Shown: positions 14,135-26,396 of the stretch, piece by piece
How the letters are laid out: the number at the start of each line of letters is the position of its first letter
How positions within the stretch are numbered: the first letter of the stretch is position 1
Assembly: GCA_011634665.1 (NCBI GenBank)
Contig: WAEK01000013.1
Span: 166,001-230,000, forward strand
Direction: 5' to 3'
Source of the DNA: Mortierella sp. BCC40632
Lineage: Eukaryota; Mortierellomycota; Mortierellomycetes; Mortierellales; Mortierellaceae
Length of the DNA: 64,000 nucleotides
The notes under the pieces: generated by a model
Told to the model about the DNA's origin: nothing
What the model saw: the letters and a program-made list of their open reading frames with translations, nothing else
Databases searched by the model: none
Position numbers and translations under genes: made by a program

Positions 14135-16798
14135 TCAGCGCCTCGAGTTCGAGGACGAAGGCATGATCCGGGAAACACCCTTGACAAGAATCACTCCATT
14201 TTCGGCCTCACAATTCCATCCATCCTTAGTCAATAATCTTAAAATAGTCGGGTACAGTCGAGCAATTCGATCTTTTGAGTGCGATCCAATACCACAGACA
14301 ATCTTGAGTGGTTTGGGCGTGATTCGTGCTGCTTGCATCGTCGACCTTGAAAACCATTCCGTGACAGCCTCCTTGACTACCGTCTGTGCTTCCGAAGTCG
14401 TCAGTCCATGCAAATCAACTAAATTGGGATCTTTGTTCTCCAGTCTAGAAACAAAGAAAGAGATAAATAAAGAGAGGGCTTTTTCTTGTTAACAAACATA
14501 CATATATATATACATACATACATACAAACAACCAAACAGAAAAAAAAAAATCCCCTTTGGGCGCAAATCTCCCTGCACTTTCCCCACCCCTTCTTTTCAA
14601 ATTCTCCTATCGCCTTACCGGTGTTGTTGAACAACAGCACGAGCGGCTCGCATATGCCATTGCTTCCCTTGAGCATCCAATTTCTTGCCTTCATCCGCAT
14701 AGAACGCCGCAATTCCGCCCATTCCCACGCCTTTGCCCTTGGTCTCCTTATAGGCCTTGGCTGCCTTTCGAAACAATTCATTGCGTTGATTCAACACCTC
14801 TTGGGCCTGTTGACGACACCAGACAGGATCATCCTCATCATTGTAAAGCTCGGCATTCGATTGATCCAAAAGAGTGTTCGGGAACGGTTTGGGTCCTCCT
14901 GGGAACGGATTGCTGGTCGAAGGTGTACTCTTCAGTCTTGAACTCGATCCCCGTCCTCCTACCAAAGAAGACGTGGAATTTTGGTCCACAAACCGAATCT
15001 CTGGTTGAAGTGCAATCACATTGCCCTTTCTTGTCGAAGAACCCGTCGGAAGATCTCCTACCTCAGCCCTTGCAATGTCAGCTGCCAAGACCGCATTCAT
15101 GGCCTCGGAGAAATTTCCACCGTTAAAGACCAACATCCTCTTCAATCCTTCAGGACTATGATCCGGAAACATTTCAATCAATTGAGCCAAATGAATGTCG
15201 AATTGACTTTGTCGATACAATCCTGTACCCTCCTGGTTTTCTTTTTTCAATCGCTCTTCCAAACTCTCGACCGTCTTGAACAAGTTTGTTCCATTGGCAT
15301 GGTACTCTGAAACAATCGTCTTTTGAGGAAGTGTATGGAAAATATTCATCAGTATAGAAATCTGATGCTCAAACGTCGCCCAATGGTTACTCTCGGGAAT
15401 CAAAAACTCGTCCTGATACTCCAACGTCCTCAAAAGCCCATCTTCCTGATGTCCTCGCCAACCTGATCCTTTAAAAGTCGACCTTTTCTTGTCCTTGTGA
15501 ACTCCCTGAAAAAATGCATCGTCCAATGAGCTCGTTGTGTTCGAGGTGGTCGTGTTCGTGCCCTGAGATCCTGCAGAGTACAACGAACCAGAACCAGCCG
15601 AAGACGTCTCGATCTGCTCATTTTCCAAAAACATTTGACTCAGAATCCTGTCTACAGCATGCTCCAGATCATGTCCACTTTCTCTCAACACACTTTCCAG
15701 ATACTCGTCCGACATATCTCGATCGGGGAAGCAGCTCTTCAAAAACTCGATTTCCTCTTGTTCTTTAGCAGTGCCTCCTTCCATAAAATCCGTTTCAATA
15801 GTCTTGTCGACTACAGTCAAATGTCCCCTTTCCGAGAGATCCAAGGTATCCAGCTGATCTTCCAGCATCGGTTGACGAGAGCCCTGATCCTTTTTCCACG
15901 GCCTGCGTGGTGAAAGAGTCTCGGTCGATGGTTGAGCATGGACAGTTTGAAAAGAAGACGAGGACGAGGACAGAGGCTGCATATCGGCCGCATTCTTCCG
16001 TGATTTTGGCTTTCGCTGTCTCCTTGATTTTGATTTTTTGGGTCCATTTTCCTGATGTCGTTGTGATGGCTGACGTTGTTGTTCATGGAAGGTTGGCCCA
16101 TCGTTCCCTTCTTCATTCTCTTTTACTTCATCCTCCTCTTCTTCTTCATCCTCCGCTTCCTCCTCCTCGTTCTGATCATTGTTTTCATCTCCATGGTCAG
16201 ATCCATGACTCAACGTTTCTAGAGTCGATGAAGAGTCGTCCGCAAGAAGACCGTGCTTCTTTAAATACATTGGATTCCGAACAGCTCTGAAGGGAGTCCT
16301 TGATCCTGATCCTGCGGTCACAGCCCCTGTCGAGGCTGAGGAAGACGTTGAAGGACGAGTTGTAGAAGAGACAGGCCGGCCCTGCAGTGGCTGATTTCCA
16401 CTCGATCGGGAACCTCCAACAGGGGTTGACCTCATGGAAGAAGAATTCGAGTTGGCTACTTCTTCACTCCAGATCAGGATATTCTTTTCGTTTGCTGAAG
16501 CTCTTGAGGAAGTCGAGGTAGATCCGGTGGCTGTGTTGGATCGAATGGTGTTGTTCTTTTTAGCTTTGGTCGGTTGGATTCGGGTAGGCTTGGATCGAGT
16601 GGAAGGCGAGGAGGATTCTGTGAAGATCTGGCTGTGTGGTTGATTAGATTCGGTATTGGTGGCTGTGGTGGTGGCGGCGGTAGAAGCGGGAGGGGCGGCA
16701 GCAGCTAGTTCGGACAGGATCGTTATACAGGTTTTGAAGTCTTTGATGTCATGATAAATGGAGGCAACCAGGGCCGAGTCTAAACGGGGGCAAAACAT
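14135..16798 (-). CDS. CUE2: Cue2/N4BP2-type no-go decay endonuclease (CUE-CUE-DUF1771-Smr)
   Basis: Minus-strand exons 16798-14619 and 14444-14135 join in phase to give about 829 residues. The order matches yeast Cue2 and worm NONU-1, endonucleases that cut mRNA at collided ribosomes: a first CUE-like domain (about residues 347-392, EIEFLKSCFPDRDMSDEYLE), a second (about 530-575, QLIEMFPDHSPEGLKRML), a DUF1771 helix pair (about 656-726, ending WHMRAARAVVQQHR) and a C-terminal Smr domain (about 731-825) with LVDLHGLTTSEA and KIVCGIGSHSKDRIARL, the DLHG and GxGxHS positions of active Smr. Between residues 60 and 330 the protein is Ser/Asp/Glu-rich and probably disordered. The CUE domains bind ubiquitin on stalled ribosomes in the family. 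The intron splits DUF1771 from Smr. Confidence 0.88.
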
Positions 16799-17339
16799 GG
16801 CCTAGGGGACCGACTATGATGAGTGCGAGGGGTCGCCATTGATGGAGGCATGGTGCATGGTGGGTAGGCTCTTAAGGTATGCCTGTTGTTAGGAAAGAAA
16901 GAATGCCCTCATTACCTCCAATCTTTCTTGTGGATCCATTGGCAAAGATGTGAATGACGGTAGTAAATGATGGAAATGGGAAAAAAAGAAAAGCGGATGA
17001 TATCAATAGAGTAGAAATATCTCTTTTTTGAGGGCCCAGTAGCAAGAGTCAGAGTCAAAGAGTGAGTCTGTGTGGATGGGTGGGTATGTAGAATGCAGAG
17101 TTTATAGTGTGCGGGGCAGATGAGAGTGAGGTTCTTCGGAGAAGGCACTCGTAAGTGAGAAAGATAAAAGTGGTAGAGCCAGCAGCTGAGCAACTGAGAA
17201 AAAGAATAAAGAGGCAATCTGGGCGTGGCTTTGTTAGCCTTTTTATTGGTTTGGTGTCTCTGGCTTGACATGCCGCAGGTCAAAGAAAATATATGAAAAT
17301 TGAGACGCACTGAGGCCGTCTGCGGCAGATGACATTCCA
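16799..17339. promoter_or_regulatory. Upstream region of the Cue2-like gene and 3' flank of the C-CAP-like gene
   Basis: No gene supported. Both neighbours lie on the minus strand, so this stretch should contain the Cue2-like promoter. Confidence 0.5.
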
Positions 17340-17681
17340 TTAGTCATCCTCCGGGTGGGCTGGGCGCAGCACCTCGTCCTTCTTGCGCTCCAACTCCCTA
17401 TACTTGGCCTCCTCTGCTCGTGTCGCCAGGTATCCGTCCTCGAGACGGATAATCGCTAGTCAACGCGCAGTCAATTGTTTTTCTTCTAGTCAGTACATAA
17501 ATATTCAAACACAGCAAAATGAAACAAAGGAAGCAACCATTGGCAATCATTGACCCGTCAAGAGACTAGTTACCTTCAGTCTTGATGCTGCCTTCGACAA
17601 TAGTCGTCTTGAAGCGGCTGCTCTCTGGGTTTCCGCCAAGGGCCTGGGCAGAGCTCAACTTGTGCTCCACATCGCCTATAT

Positions 17682-17768
<87 letters not shown>

Positions 17769-18711
17769 ATGGACGGTTAGAAATTATACGAAACCAAGAG
17801 TCCTTTTAAGAGTGGGTTCGTAGTTATGCTAGGAAAAAGGAGGAGGAGGAGGGGGGGATGGTTACCAAAACAGAGCTGGGCATCCCTCAAGCTTGGACCA
17901 GACCATCTGACCAAAGTACTCTTCCTCGGGCAAGCGGACTGTGATCGTGTTGATGCTATCCAACTCGAAAGTGGCCACTGCACGAGTGAACTGAAGAAAA
18001 AAAAAAAATAGAGTTGTTAGATCAGGAGCAGGAGGACTCAGGGAAAAGATCAAAGGCCACACTCTTCATCCAATAATAATAAAAAAGGATTAGCACTGCC
18101 ACCATGCAATGTTTACCTCCAAGTTGAGATTCTCGCTCTTCCAGGCATCGACTACCCCTGTCAGGACCTTGCCCTCGACCACAAGCTTGACATTCTTGCA
18201 CTTTTCTATATGAACCGCCACATTTCCCCCATTGAGAAGACAATTTTTCCACGCTCGGTTAGTGTCGGTTTCGGTCCCTCCAAGCGCTCTCCCTCCCCTC
18301 CCCTCCCCCCCTTTTTTTTCTTGTTCTTACCAATTGAGATCTTGATGGGTCTGCCTTGGACATTGTAGACACAGTTCTCGCAGTCCAAGAGATAGAGCGC
18401 CTTACGATCAGGCACCTCAATCACCTCGTTCTGCACATCCTTGGCGTCTCTCTATCGGGTTGGTTCAACAGGGCCGAAAGAGAAGGAGAGAGCGAGAGAA
18501 AGAGTGGGAATCGGGGAAAGAGGAGGAGAAACGACGCGTTAGACAGTAGGTCTTATCCCATAGTCCTTTTCTTTTCTATTGTCAATGTCATTGGACCGAG
18601 ACTGGGAATGTCTCGACAACATACAATCAAATGAGTGGCATTCTCTTTGGCATTGCCTCGGCCGGTTAATGTCCTGTTCATGGCAGAAACTTGGTCTTTG
18701 ATGGAAATCAT
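17340..18711 (-). CDS. C-CAP-like beta-helix protein (cyclase-associated protein C-terminal type), one phase break
   Basis: Six minus-strand exons: 18711-18625, 18451-18331, 18205-18117, 17990-17866, 17675-17574 and 17455-17340. Phases close at all joins except the fourth. The protein (about 225 residues) repeats short strands (ALYLLDCENCVYNVQGRPIKI, then EKCKNVKLVVEGKVLTGVV, FELDSINTITVRLPEEE), which resembles the right-handed beta-helix of CAP/C-CAP and tubulin cofactor C. It ends with a charged helix (YLATRAEEAKYRELERKKDE). CAP recycles cofilin-bound actin; this short protein has no obvious CAP N-terminal domain, so actin binding is only inferred. Exon 17990-17866 ends two bases into a codon, but exon 17675 needs one. 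Either the four-T run before the donor is one base too long, or an unrecognised splice is used. Confidence 0.6.
17685..17764. repeat. (GA)n microsatellite, about 80 bases
   Basis: An almost perfect GA array inside the fourth intron of the C-CAP-like gene. It reads as (CT)n on the sense strand and abuts the splice acceptor. Confidence 0.95.
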
Positions 18712-20022
18712 GTCAGGAAGAGATGAAGTAAGGAGGAGGTTTGGCTACGGTGGTACGTGTGTGTTTTGGGTAGGGAGAAAGGCGAGAGTGAGTCAGAGTA
18801 AGTGGGTGGGCAGATGAGAGCGAGAGGTAGTCGAGCGGGTAATGTCATGGGCCCAAGTCGAGAGTCTGCTCCTTTTTTATACCTATTTCAGGCGGTCACG
18901 ACCTTTTCTTTCTTTTTTTTTTTTTGCATTGCCGCCAGAACCGACACTATTCTCTTTTCACCAATGGATGGAAGGAGAGAGAACTACAGCCCGAGTAAAG
19001 ACATGATGACTCGGTAGGCCAAGTTGTAGGGGGCACAGCGGATGGACAGAGAGAAAGAGAGAGAGAGCTGTATTTCCTTTTCTATGCAAGCCTGGACCCT
19101 GCGTGTCATTCACGGTTGGAGAAAGTTTCAATGAAATACGAGGATGGACGCATCATCAGGGCTGTCGTCGGACAAAAAAAAAACGACCTCGCCTCCACGC
19201 GCGTATGGAGAGTCCTTATGTTCCAACCCATCCCCAAGCCATCCGCCACCCTCCCTCCAAAATTTGACTTTTTCTAAGTAAAATCAATGGGTATCAGATA
19301 GCCAATCAGCGTTCACCTAACGCATAGTCAAAGGTGAAGGTACTATTCCAGCAGTTGTCTCTAAGTGAAGTACCCTTGGGAGTGGATTTTAGATGTTGAG
19401 TCCTAAAGAGATATTGTAGAGATGATTTTTTTACACCCGTCTATGTAAATTTTTCAGGTGGAGAGAAAAGTATGGATCTCCCCTGGACAAAAAACTGGGG
19501 TTGAGGGACACGTCTAGCAAAATAGTCTATTGACTAGAAATCAAAAGTGCACTTTTTTGTTCAATCAATTATTGATATTCAGAACTTCTTTTTTTCTTCA
19601 TACTTCATTAACAAAAGTATTAGAGTAGAGTCTAGAGAACTCATAAATACCATTATCTCTGAGATTGCTTAGCTGGTTGAGGAGAAAATGCGATTTGAAG
19701 CCGGTGATGGACGTCAAAAATCCTTACAAGTCAAGATACTACCATAGAGTAGCTGCTGTTTCGCCCAAAATTGCCTACTTACTCGCCCCGGACATTAGCT
19801 AGACGCATTTTCTATCCTTCCAGTTAATAACTCGTGCCTTTAGATAGGAATTGGCCAAGATCTGGGGACTGAATAAAGAAAAAATGATGTCAATCATCAT
19901 TCTTTTAAAGTCGCCTAAGAAAGGTATTGGGACTTCTTAGGCTGAGTTAGCGTTAAGAGACGAGGGAACAGAGGGTTTGAGATGCAGTCGCTCCTACGCA
20001 GACGTTTATTGATTACAGTAAT
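18712..20022. other. Intergenic: C-CAP promoter and flank of the MULE relic
   Basis: No gene supported. The C-CAP promoter should lie at the left. From about 19250 to 20000 the DNA is visibly more AT-rich and free of microsatellites, more like the transposon next to it than the host genes. I could not find terminal inverted repeats by eye. Confidence 0.5.
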
Positions 20023-22645
20023 CTAGTATTTCTGTCGCTGCCTCTTGAACTTCAGCTGAGTATGCTCTTCGACTAAGCGGACCAGTCTTGCTAGAGTCTC
20101 ATCTATCGCTTCTTCACCTGCCTGGGGAACATCTTTATCTAGGAGGGGCAAAAGGGTGCCAAGACGCTGGAAATTGATGGATCGAGAATTTGACCTAGGC
20201 TCCGGCTCTGGATCGTTGATATGGTCCATATACTCCAGGTAATCGTTATGAGCTGCATCCAACAATGAGCGTTTGTTGTCCGGCCTGTCAACTTGATCTT
20301 GAGAATAAATGTCATCGCATCGTAACTGTAGCTCTGGTATTTGAATCATGACGAGGGCTATATGCTTGCAGGAACTGGCATTCATACGGAAATATGGACA
20401 TGTACAGCTGATGATCTCGCCAAACGCCAGTCTACTAAAATCGATCTGAATGTCATAAGTCGTCCCTTCTGCCGTAAAAGACTCCACTCGAAGCAATGTA
20501 TCATTGATCTGCGTCATTGGTTCACCAACAAATCCATAAGACTCTCTTGTTTGAATGTGTTTTCGGCCACAATTCTGAAGCGCGCCTCAATCTTCTGCGC
20601 AGGGGGGTTCATGCGACCTGATTTCATGATACCACGGATACACTTTTGCTGAAAGTGGGGACAGCCATGAAAGCCAGGATGTAAATGACGGTGTCTGGGC
20701 GCCGCTGATGCCGATCTCGGAAGAAATGTCGCTTGAGGATGTTGTGCCAGGACTCAATAAAAGTTGTTTGTGTCTATGGACGAGTACGAAACTTCCTGTC
20801 GATAGCATAGCATCCAGGGGCTCTGAATCCGGGCGACATCCTCATCTTGCTCTGATCCAAAATATCGCTTGTTCAGGTAGTGTATTAGATCGGTCTGTTC
20901 TTTCCATTTTCTCGGTCGGTACTCTTGAATACGCAACATGGCTTTTTGAGTGAGTAGGCTCTCTCTGGATCATGCGAAGCTCGGCAACCACCTATCACAG
21001 AGCAAGGTATGTTAGTGGCCAATAGCACTAGGAAAGTACCAAAAGGCATCTTAGCGACGCCTACCTCATCCCTCAGAGCTTTTCTCTGCTCCACAGGAAG
21101 GTGGGAAATGCCACTCAAACGAGTTCTAGCCTCGCGTTCCCAAATACGATACACATGCCAAGCGCAGAAGAAAAATGGGGACGTGATTTTCTGCGAAAGC
21201 CGTCTTGATTGCCAGAATCTCAACGTTGCCTTGATCCGTTATCACAGCGTTCGGCTTGTATGTGTACAAGCTGCCAGGCGAGGAAAAGATTTCAGTCATC
21301 TTGCTTCGAAGGGCCCTTAGCCATCCAACGAGGGTAGAGAGTTCTCTGTTGTCTTTTGTCAAGAGGAATGCCACTGGAACCCCGAATCCTGTACTCGTAT
21401 TCTTGACGACGAGGGTGAAAAAAGATTGGTCTTTTGCCTATGCACACAGAAGTACCGCATATAAGTGCTCTGGCTCAAGAAGGAGAGCTAGCTGACAGTC
21501 AAAAAGAATCGCACGTATGCACAGTACCCGAAAATGTCATGAGTCCCATCAAAGCAGATGGTTCTTCCATGCGCCTTCAACTGTGTCATTTGCCACATTG
21601 TGGCGAACCCAAAAAGTAGAGGCCACTGGTTCGGTCCTCCTTGTCGTAGTAGGTGAACCCGCCGTCATGCTCAAGCTCCTCCATCCACTTCATTGATGAT
21701 AGCACGGGGTCTTTGTCTTTCCTCATCTTTTTGGCCATTACGGAATGCCAGATGTTGTAGACATCGTCGTATGTAATAAAGTCGTCGCGAGAGAAGCGGT
21801 CTTTTGCTCGCATGACCTGCATAAACTTGTCATGCTCCATTGTGAGTTGATTCATCACCATAGAGATTGTTGAGCCCCCCAGAATAAGCTTCCTAATAGT
21901 CTCCTTGATAGCAGCAGACTTTTGGCGAGTTCCCAGGCCAGTAAAGCTTCCCACGTCGTGATTATGGCCGAAACGATAGGCAATCTGGCATACAGTTTGA
22001 CTTGTCCCATCTGTTCCAGGTACCTTTTGAGTAATGACCCGAATTTTTGATTGACATCCTTTCCTAATGCTCTGTTTGCGGACTCTAGGCTTCCCAGACT
22101 TTCCTCCGAGCTTCCTGCCTTTGATGACTCGCTTTTGGCCGGCACACTGGCATTGCAGGTACGACCGCGTGTCTCCTTTCTTCTCCTCACTGACATACTT
22201 GTAAGCACTCTTCACCTGGACAAAGTTGGTAGATATCTCGGCCTGATGTTGTTGTAGCCATTCCCCGTACTTGTCGGCGGCTATCGTGAAGTGAGCTACC
22301 TTGTCTGTAACATGAAGTCCTTCTTGTTGAATGAAATCATCCTTTAACAATTTTTCCTGAATCTTCTTTAGCGCAAACTCGTGCAAGTCTTCAGATATTT
22401 GTTTTGCATTCGCTGAAGAATTAGCGGAAGCAGTTGTTTTTATTAGGTCTTTTCAGTGTACGGTCGTATTGAAACGAGGGCCAAGGTAGTCGAGTATTAC
22501 GCTTACTCACCTCAATCGGCGTCCCTTCTGCCATAGCTATCTTGGGCGCAATGTCGAAGATGGAATCAATCGAGCCTGTATCAGCCTCGACCTCACATAT
22601 TTCATCTTCAGCGGGATCGGCCTCGCGTTCCTCAGAACTGCCCAT
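20023..22645 (-). pseudogene. Decayed Mutator-like (MULE) transposase
   Basis: Collinear minus-strand fragments of a MULE transposase. At the N-terminal side (22386-21590) is a zinc-cluster DNA-binding region with QCQCAGQK and a later GHNHD, as in FAR1/WRKY-GCM1-type MULEs. Next comes the catalytic core: HGRTICFDGTHDIFG (first Asp, near 21555), FFTLVVKNTSTGFGVPVAF, then NAVITDQGNVEIL (second Asp, near 21240) and FFCAWHVYRIWEREAR. IESWHNILKR lies near 20740. The C-terminal side (20517-20023) has a SWIM zinc finger, CTCPYFRMNASSCKH. The reading frame changes at least twice at short T/G runs (near 21165 and 21607) and once more near a possible intron (about 21450-21540), so no full product can be made. 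A possible first exon is 22645-22500. This is an inactive relic unless the frameshifts are sequence errors. Confidence 0.82.
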
Positions 22646-22687
22646 GTCTTTTTTCTTCCGGACTAATCTTTACATTCATCGGCAGGG

Positions 22688-22982
22688 TCAGGGGCTTTCG
22701 GTGCTATTAGAATCATCATGAAAGTCCAGACTTGATTCGCTCTCGAAAAGGGCGGCCTAAAGGGAGAGAAATATGGATTACCAGACCGATGAAGGTGTAT
22801 ATCATCCTCTTCATATCCAATCCAAGGCAAAGGCAAGGGAGGCTTACCAGCTTCCGCAGACTACTAACGACAAGCATCTCGATCTCAGCAGCTTCCTTTT
22901 CGTTGTTTATTCGAACAGTGTCTTCAATGGTGTGGGGCATTGTCTCGGCTGGCAGCTCGCTTTGGATGCGAGACTTGACCAT
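22688..22982 (-). CDS. Small two-exon protein of unknown function (67 residues)
   Basis: Exons 22982-22848 and 22756-22688 join in phase 0 across a 91-base GTAAGC...TTTAG intron and give a 67-residue acidic protein. The middle (INNEKEAAEIEMLVVSSLRKL, spanning the late first exon) looks like an amphipathic helix continuing into AALFESESSLDF; the rest is probably flexible. No family was recognised. The clean splice sites and intact phase argue for a real gene, as does the 304-base divergent arrangement with the next gene. Its 3' end is only about 40 bases from the MULE relic, so it could instead be part of that element, though it shares no motif with transposases. Confidence 0.5.
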
Positions 22983-23286
22983 TCTTATGGGACGCGAGGG
23001 AAGTGATGGAAGGAGTGATTGTGAGTATGGGTGGGCGATGGACTTTTGTCCTTGAAGTGACGTAACAGAATTTAAAAAATGCCGACCTTGTGGGGTTGGA
23101 ACATAAGGACACTCGCGCGTATGTGTGACTGTTGCGGTGCTGATGCTGAAGTGGGTGGGACGAACAAGAAGACAAGTTGCTCATCCTCCATCCCCACCCG
23201 CATCGTGCTCTCTTTCTCTCTTTCTCTCATTATTATTATTATTATTGTTACTATTATTGCAACTGATCTATATTCAGCCCATTGCC
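22983..23286. promoter_or_regulatory. Short divergent promoter
   Basis: 304 bases between the starts of the 67-residue gene (-) and the membrane-protein gene (+). It contains a CT-rich and (ATT)n stretch at 23205-23255 just before the plus-strand start. Confidence 0.5.
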
Positions 23287-24357
23287 ATGCCCGACACAAC
23301 CAGTGCAAAGTCCACAGCAACACAGTCAGAAGAGATGGGATCACTCAGAAGGAGAAAAGACAACTCAAACACCAATCCATCTAATGCTGACACGACTCTA
23401 ATCGATGATGACCAAGAACCCAGCGACATTAGCGGAAACGAGGACAATGAGCTAGAAGTTGAAGAAGAAGAAGAAGAAGAAGAGGAAGAGGAAGAGGAAG
23501 AGGAAGAAGTCTCTGACTCAGAGCTGGACTCAGACTCGGACTCGGACTCGGACTCGGACCTGAGCGATGTCAACGGGATCCCAGGTAGAAAGACCTGCTT
23601 CCTTTCGGGAAAAATCTTGACCAGATCTTTTATTATTATTAGAGACTAACCTTTTCTCGAATCTGCGTCACCACTAGGCCCTGAACAATGGAGGATCATC
23701 AGAGAATCAGGGATCATGGAGAAAATGAACGAAAGAGAAGGAGATGCTGCAACGAGGCAAGGCAGGCGACGCAAAGCATCTTCATCGTCATTATCAGGCC
23801 AGGATGAATCAAAACGGGATTACATTTTTGAAGGCATCTTTTACTCGATCCCAATGACTGGTCTATTCATCGTCATGGATATTCTGGTACACCGACAATA
23901 CGGAGAGACCTATGGAGGAGGCGACGTCTTTCGGAAGGTGATCAAGATATATCCAGGTAACTTCATCCATCATCACACTTTTTTTTTTTTTTTTTTTTTT
24001 TTTTTCCTGGATGACAGGACTACTTAGGTCGCCTCTCTAACACTCGATGGGAAATGGGATGGGCCATTTCTTTCTTTCTTTCTATTCCTAGCCATCCTGA
24101 TTATGGTCTATCTGAGCAACAAAGCCAAGCACAGTAAAGCCATGCAAGCAGCCATGTTTGTCGTCGCGACCTTTTGTGGATGCTATTTCTTACATACCAT
24201 GTACAGAGCACCAGCATTGGGAATCATGATGCGCGCACCAGGCGTGGTCACGATTCTGGTCTATTGCATGGCACAACTTAACCTCTTGCCCGCATTCATT
24301 AGTCTTGTCCTTTGTGGACTTTATTACAAGTTTGGGAATGTGAAATACAGTCACTGA
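23287..24357 (+). CDS. Fungal multi-pass membrane protein of unknown function (DUF7719-like)
   Basis: Exons 23287-23584, 23678-23956 and 24092-24357 join in phase for about 280 residues. The N-terminal 100 residues are polar with a long glutamate run and a (DS)n stretch, probably disordered. The second exon brings PEQWRIIRESGIMEKM, then a first hydrophobic helix after FEGIFYSIPMTGLFIVMDIL. The third exon adds three or four helices (ILIMVYLSN, AAMFVVATFCGCYFLHTMY, GVVTILVYCMAQLNLLPAF, LVLCGLYYKFG). This layout recalls the fungal membrane domain catalogued as DUF7719; I am not sure of that assignment, and no function is known. A 26-base T run sits in the second intron. Confidence 0.72.
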
Positions 24358-24591
24358 TACGCACAGTATCCCCGAGTAGCCTCTTCAGCAGTAATACCAA
24401 TACATGTATCTCTCTCTCTCTTTTTTTTTTTTTTTTTTTTTTTCTTTCTTTCTTTCCCGCTGAACCGACAAACAGCTTTGGTGAGATGATTGTCTACTTT
24501 ATCAATCTACAGGATATAGTTTAATAGGATCTAAAAAAGAAAAAGGCGGATCAAGAGTGTCTTCTTATCCCTTTTTGCTCTCTATTTTTTT

Positions 24592-26005
24592 CTACGCTTG
24601 ACGATGGACAACGGTGGCAGCGGCCTGGTTCGTGGGGAAGACCAACATCTCAGCAATGTTGACATGCTCGGGACGACCGGCCACAAAGATAACTGTCTCG
24701 GCAATATCATCGCCATTCAAAGGCTCGAGTCCCTTGTAAACCGAATCAGCCTTGTCCTTGTCACCACGGAAACGGATCACCGAGAACTCGGTCTCAACAA
24801 GACCTAGAGAGTGACGCATATAGAATAAGAATATCAGCTCATGCAAAGGGGCACAGTCTTTGGGAGTCTTTCTCTCTATCCCATCGTCTGTCAAAATTTC
24901 AAAATCTCTGCAAATTTGGGGCAGATATGTTCCTAAAACAGATCCTTACCAGGGTTGATCTCAGAGACACGAATATTGGTGTCGACAGTCTCCTGCATCA
25001 AGGCACTGCTAATGGCTGCGACGGCTGCCTTGGAGGCACAGTAGATCGAGCCCTTTGCGTAGGGCTGTTGACCTGCTACGGATCCAATGTTGATGATATG
25101 ACCACGGTTACGAGCACGCATTCCAGGCAACACAGCCTGAGTCACATGAACCAAACCCTTGACGTTGGTGTCGAGCATGGTATCCATCGCCTCTTCTGTG
25201 ATATCATCCAACTTGTCCAATCCAATGACAAGACCTATCGGTAATAAGGAGTAAGGAGGGTTTGTAAAAAAAAGAAAAAAAAATATGCGGTTCCTCTAGC
25301 AATTCCTATTCTTCCTTTCTTCCCCTTTCACTTTCTTTATACCTGCGTTGTTGACAAGAACGTCAATCTCGCCAAAGCCCTCAACGGCGGCTTGCACGAC
25401 GGATCGCTTTCGGACATCGACTTCAGCAGTCAAAATCTTGATCGAAGGGTGCTCCTTCAACAAATCCTGCTTCAATGACTCGAGGCGCTCGATGCGGCGA
25501 GCCGTCAACAGCTGATAGTTGGAGTAGGTGAGAGAGAGAGAGAAAGAGAAAGAGAAAGAAAAGAGAGTTATTAAAAAGTATCTCCAGAAGGTTAAGTTTT
25601 CAGCGGAGAAACTACCACGTAAAAAAAAAAAAAAAAAGAAAGCTCCAAGAACGTAGGGTTTTGTTACCAAGTTGGATCCAGCACTAGCAAAGTGGCGAGC
25701 ACAGGCCTCACCGATTCCAGAGGATGCGCCGGTGCTGAAAGAAAGGAAGAGGGAAAAAAAAATAAAATAAAATAAAAAAATGGTCAAAAGTGATCCCGAC
25801 AAGGTATTTCCCAATGTAGCATTGAACTGAGCGATGGACTGCAACAAAGTCTGGATCTCCGAGAATGGGAAAAAGAAGAAAAAAAAAAGAGTCCATCTCC
25901 ATCCAAGTTTTAGTCATCAGCTCTCTCCTCTCTTGGTCCTGTCCCGTGGAGGAGCCTAGTGGAAACATACATCAACACGTTCTTTCCTTGAAGTCTTTTG
26001 CTCAT
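24592..26005 (-). CDS. Short-chain dehydrogenase/reductase, YdfG/YMR226C-like
   Basis: Five minus-strand exons: 26005-25971, 25734-25668, 25511-25343, 25234-24950 and 24803-24592, with all phases closing, for 255 residues. Classical SDR motifs are intact: TGASSGIG for NADP(H) binding, TARR soon after (basic residues suggest NADP preference), NNAG, the catalytic Ser in NIGSVAG and YCASK (Tyr and Lys). The ending NPGLVETEF and the later DDIAETVIF match the family of NADP-dependent 3-hydroxy acid / L-allo-threonine dehydrogenases (E. coli YdfG, yeast YMR226C). Substrate is inferred from family only. The first exon is 35 bases (MSKRLQGKNVL). Introns hold sense-strand T runs and one (CT)n stretch. 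Confidence 0.9.
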
Positions 26006-26318
26006 GGTTTGGATGGATGAAGTCTTGAGACGGATGAAGATGTAGTAGAAGAAAAGAGAATAAGAGATTCGATCCCCAGGCGAATAAAAAGGCAGAGATG
26101 AGCAACGGATGGACCCCGTGGGAAACCCAGCGGCGCAGTTTCACTCTTTCAAGTGTCAGTCCCGATTTTTTTTTTTTTTTTTTGTCACTCTGACAAAGTT
26201 GTGAGAGATGGACACAACAGGGACCCTATCCCCAATTCCCATCCCAATGTTCCTTTTCGTATGTCTTTTTGGTCAGTGATGAGGCCTTTCTCTGTCAAAC
26301 TAGCACCATCCCGCTCGT

Positions 26319-26396
<78 letters not shown>

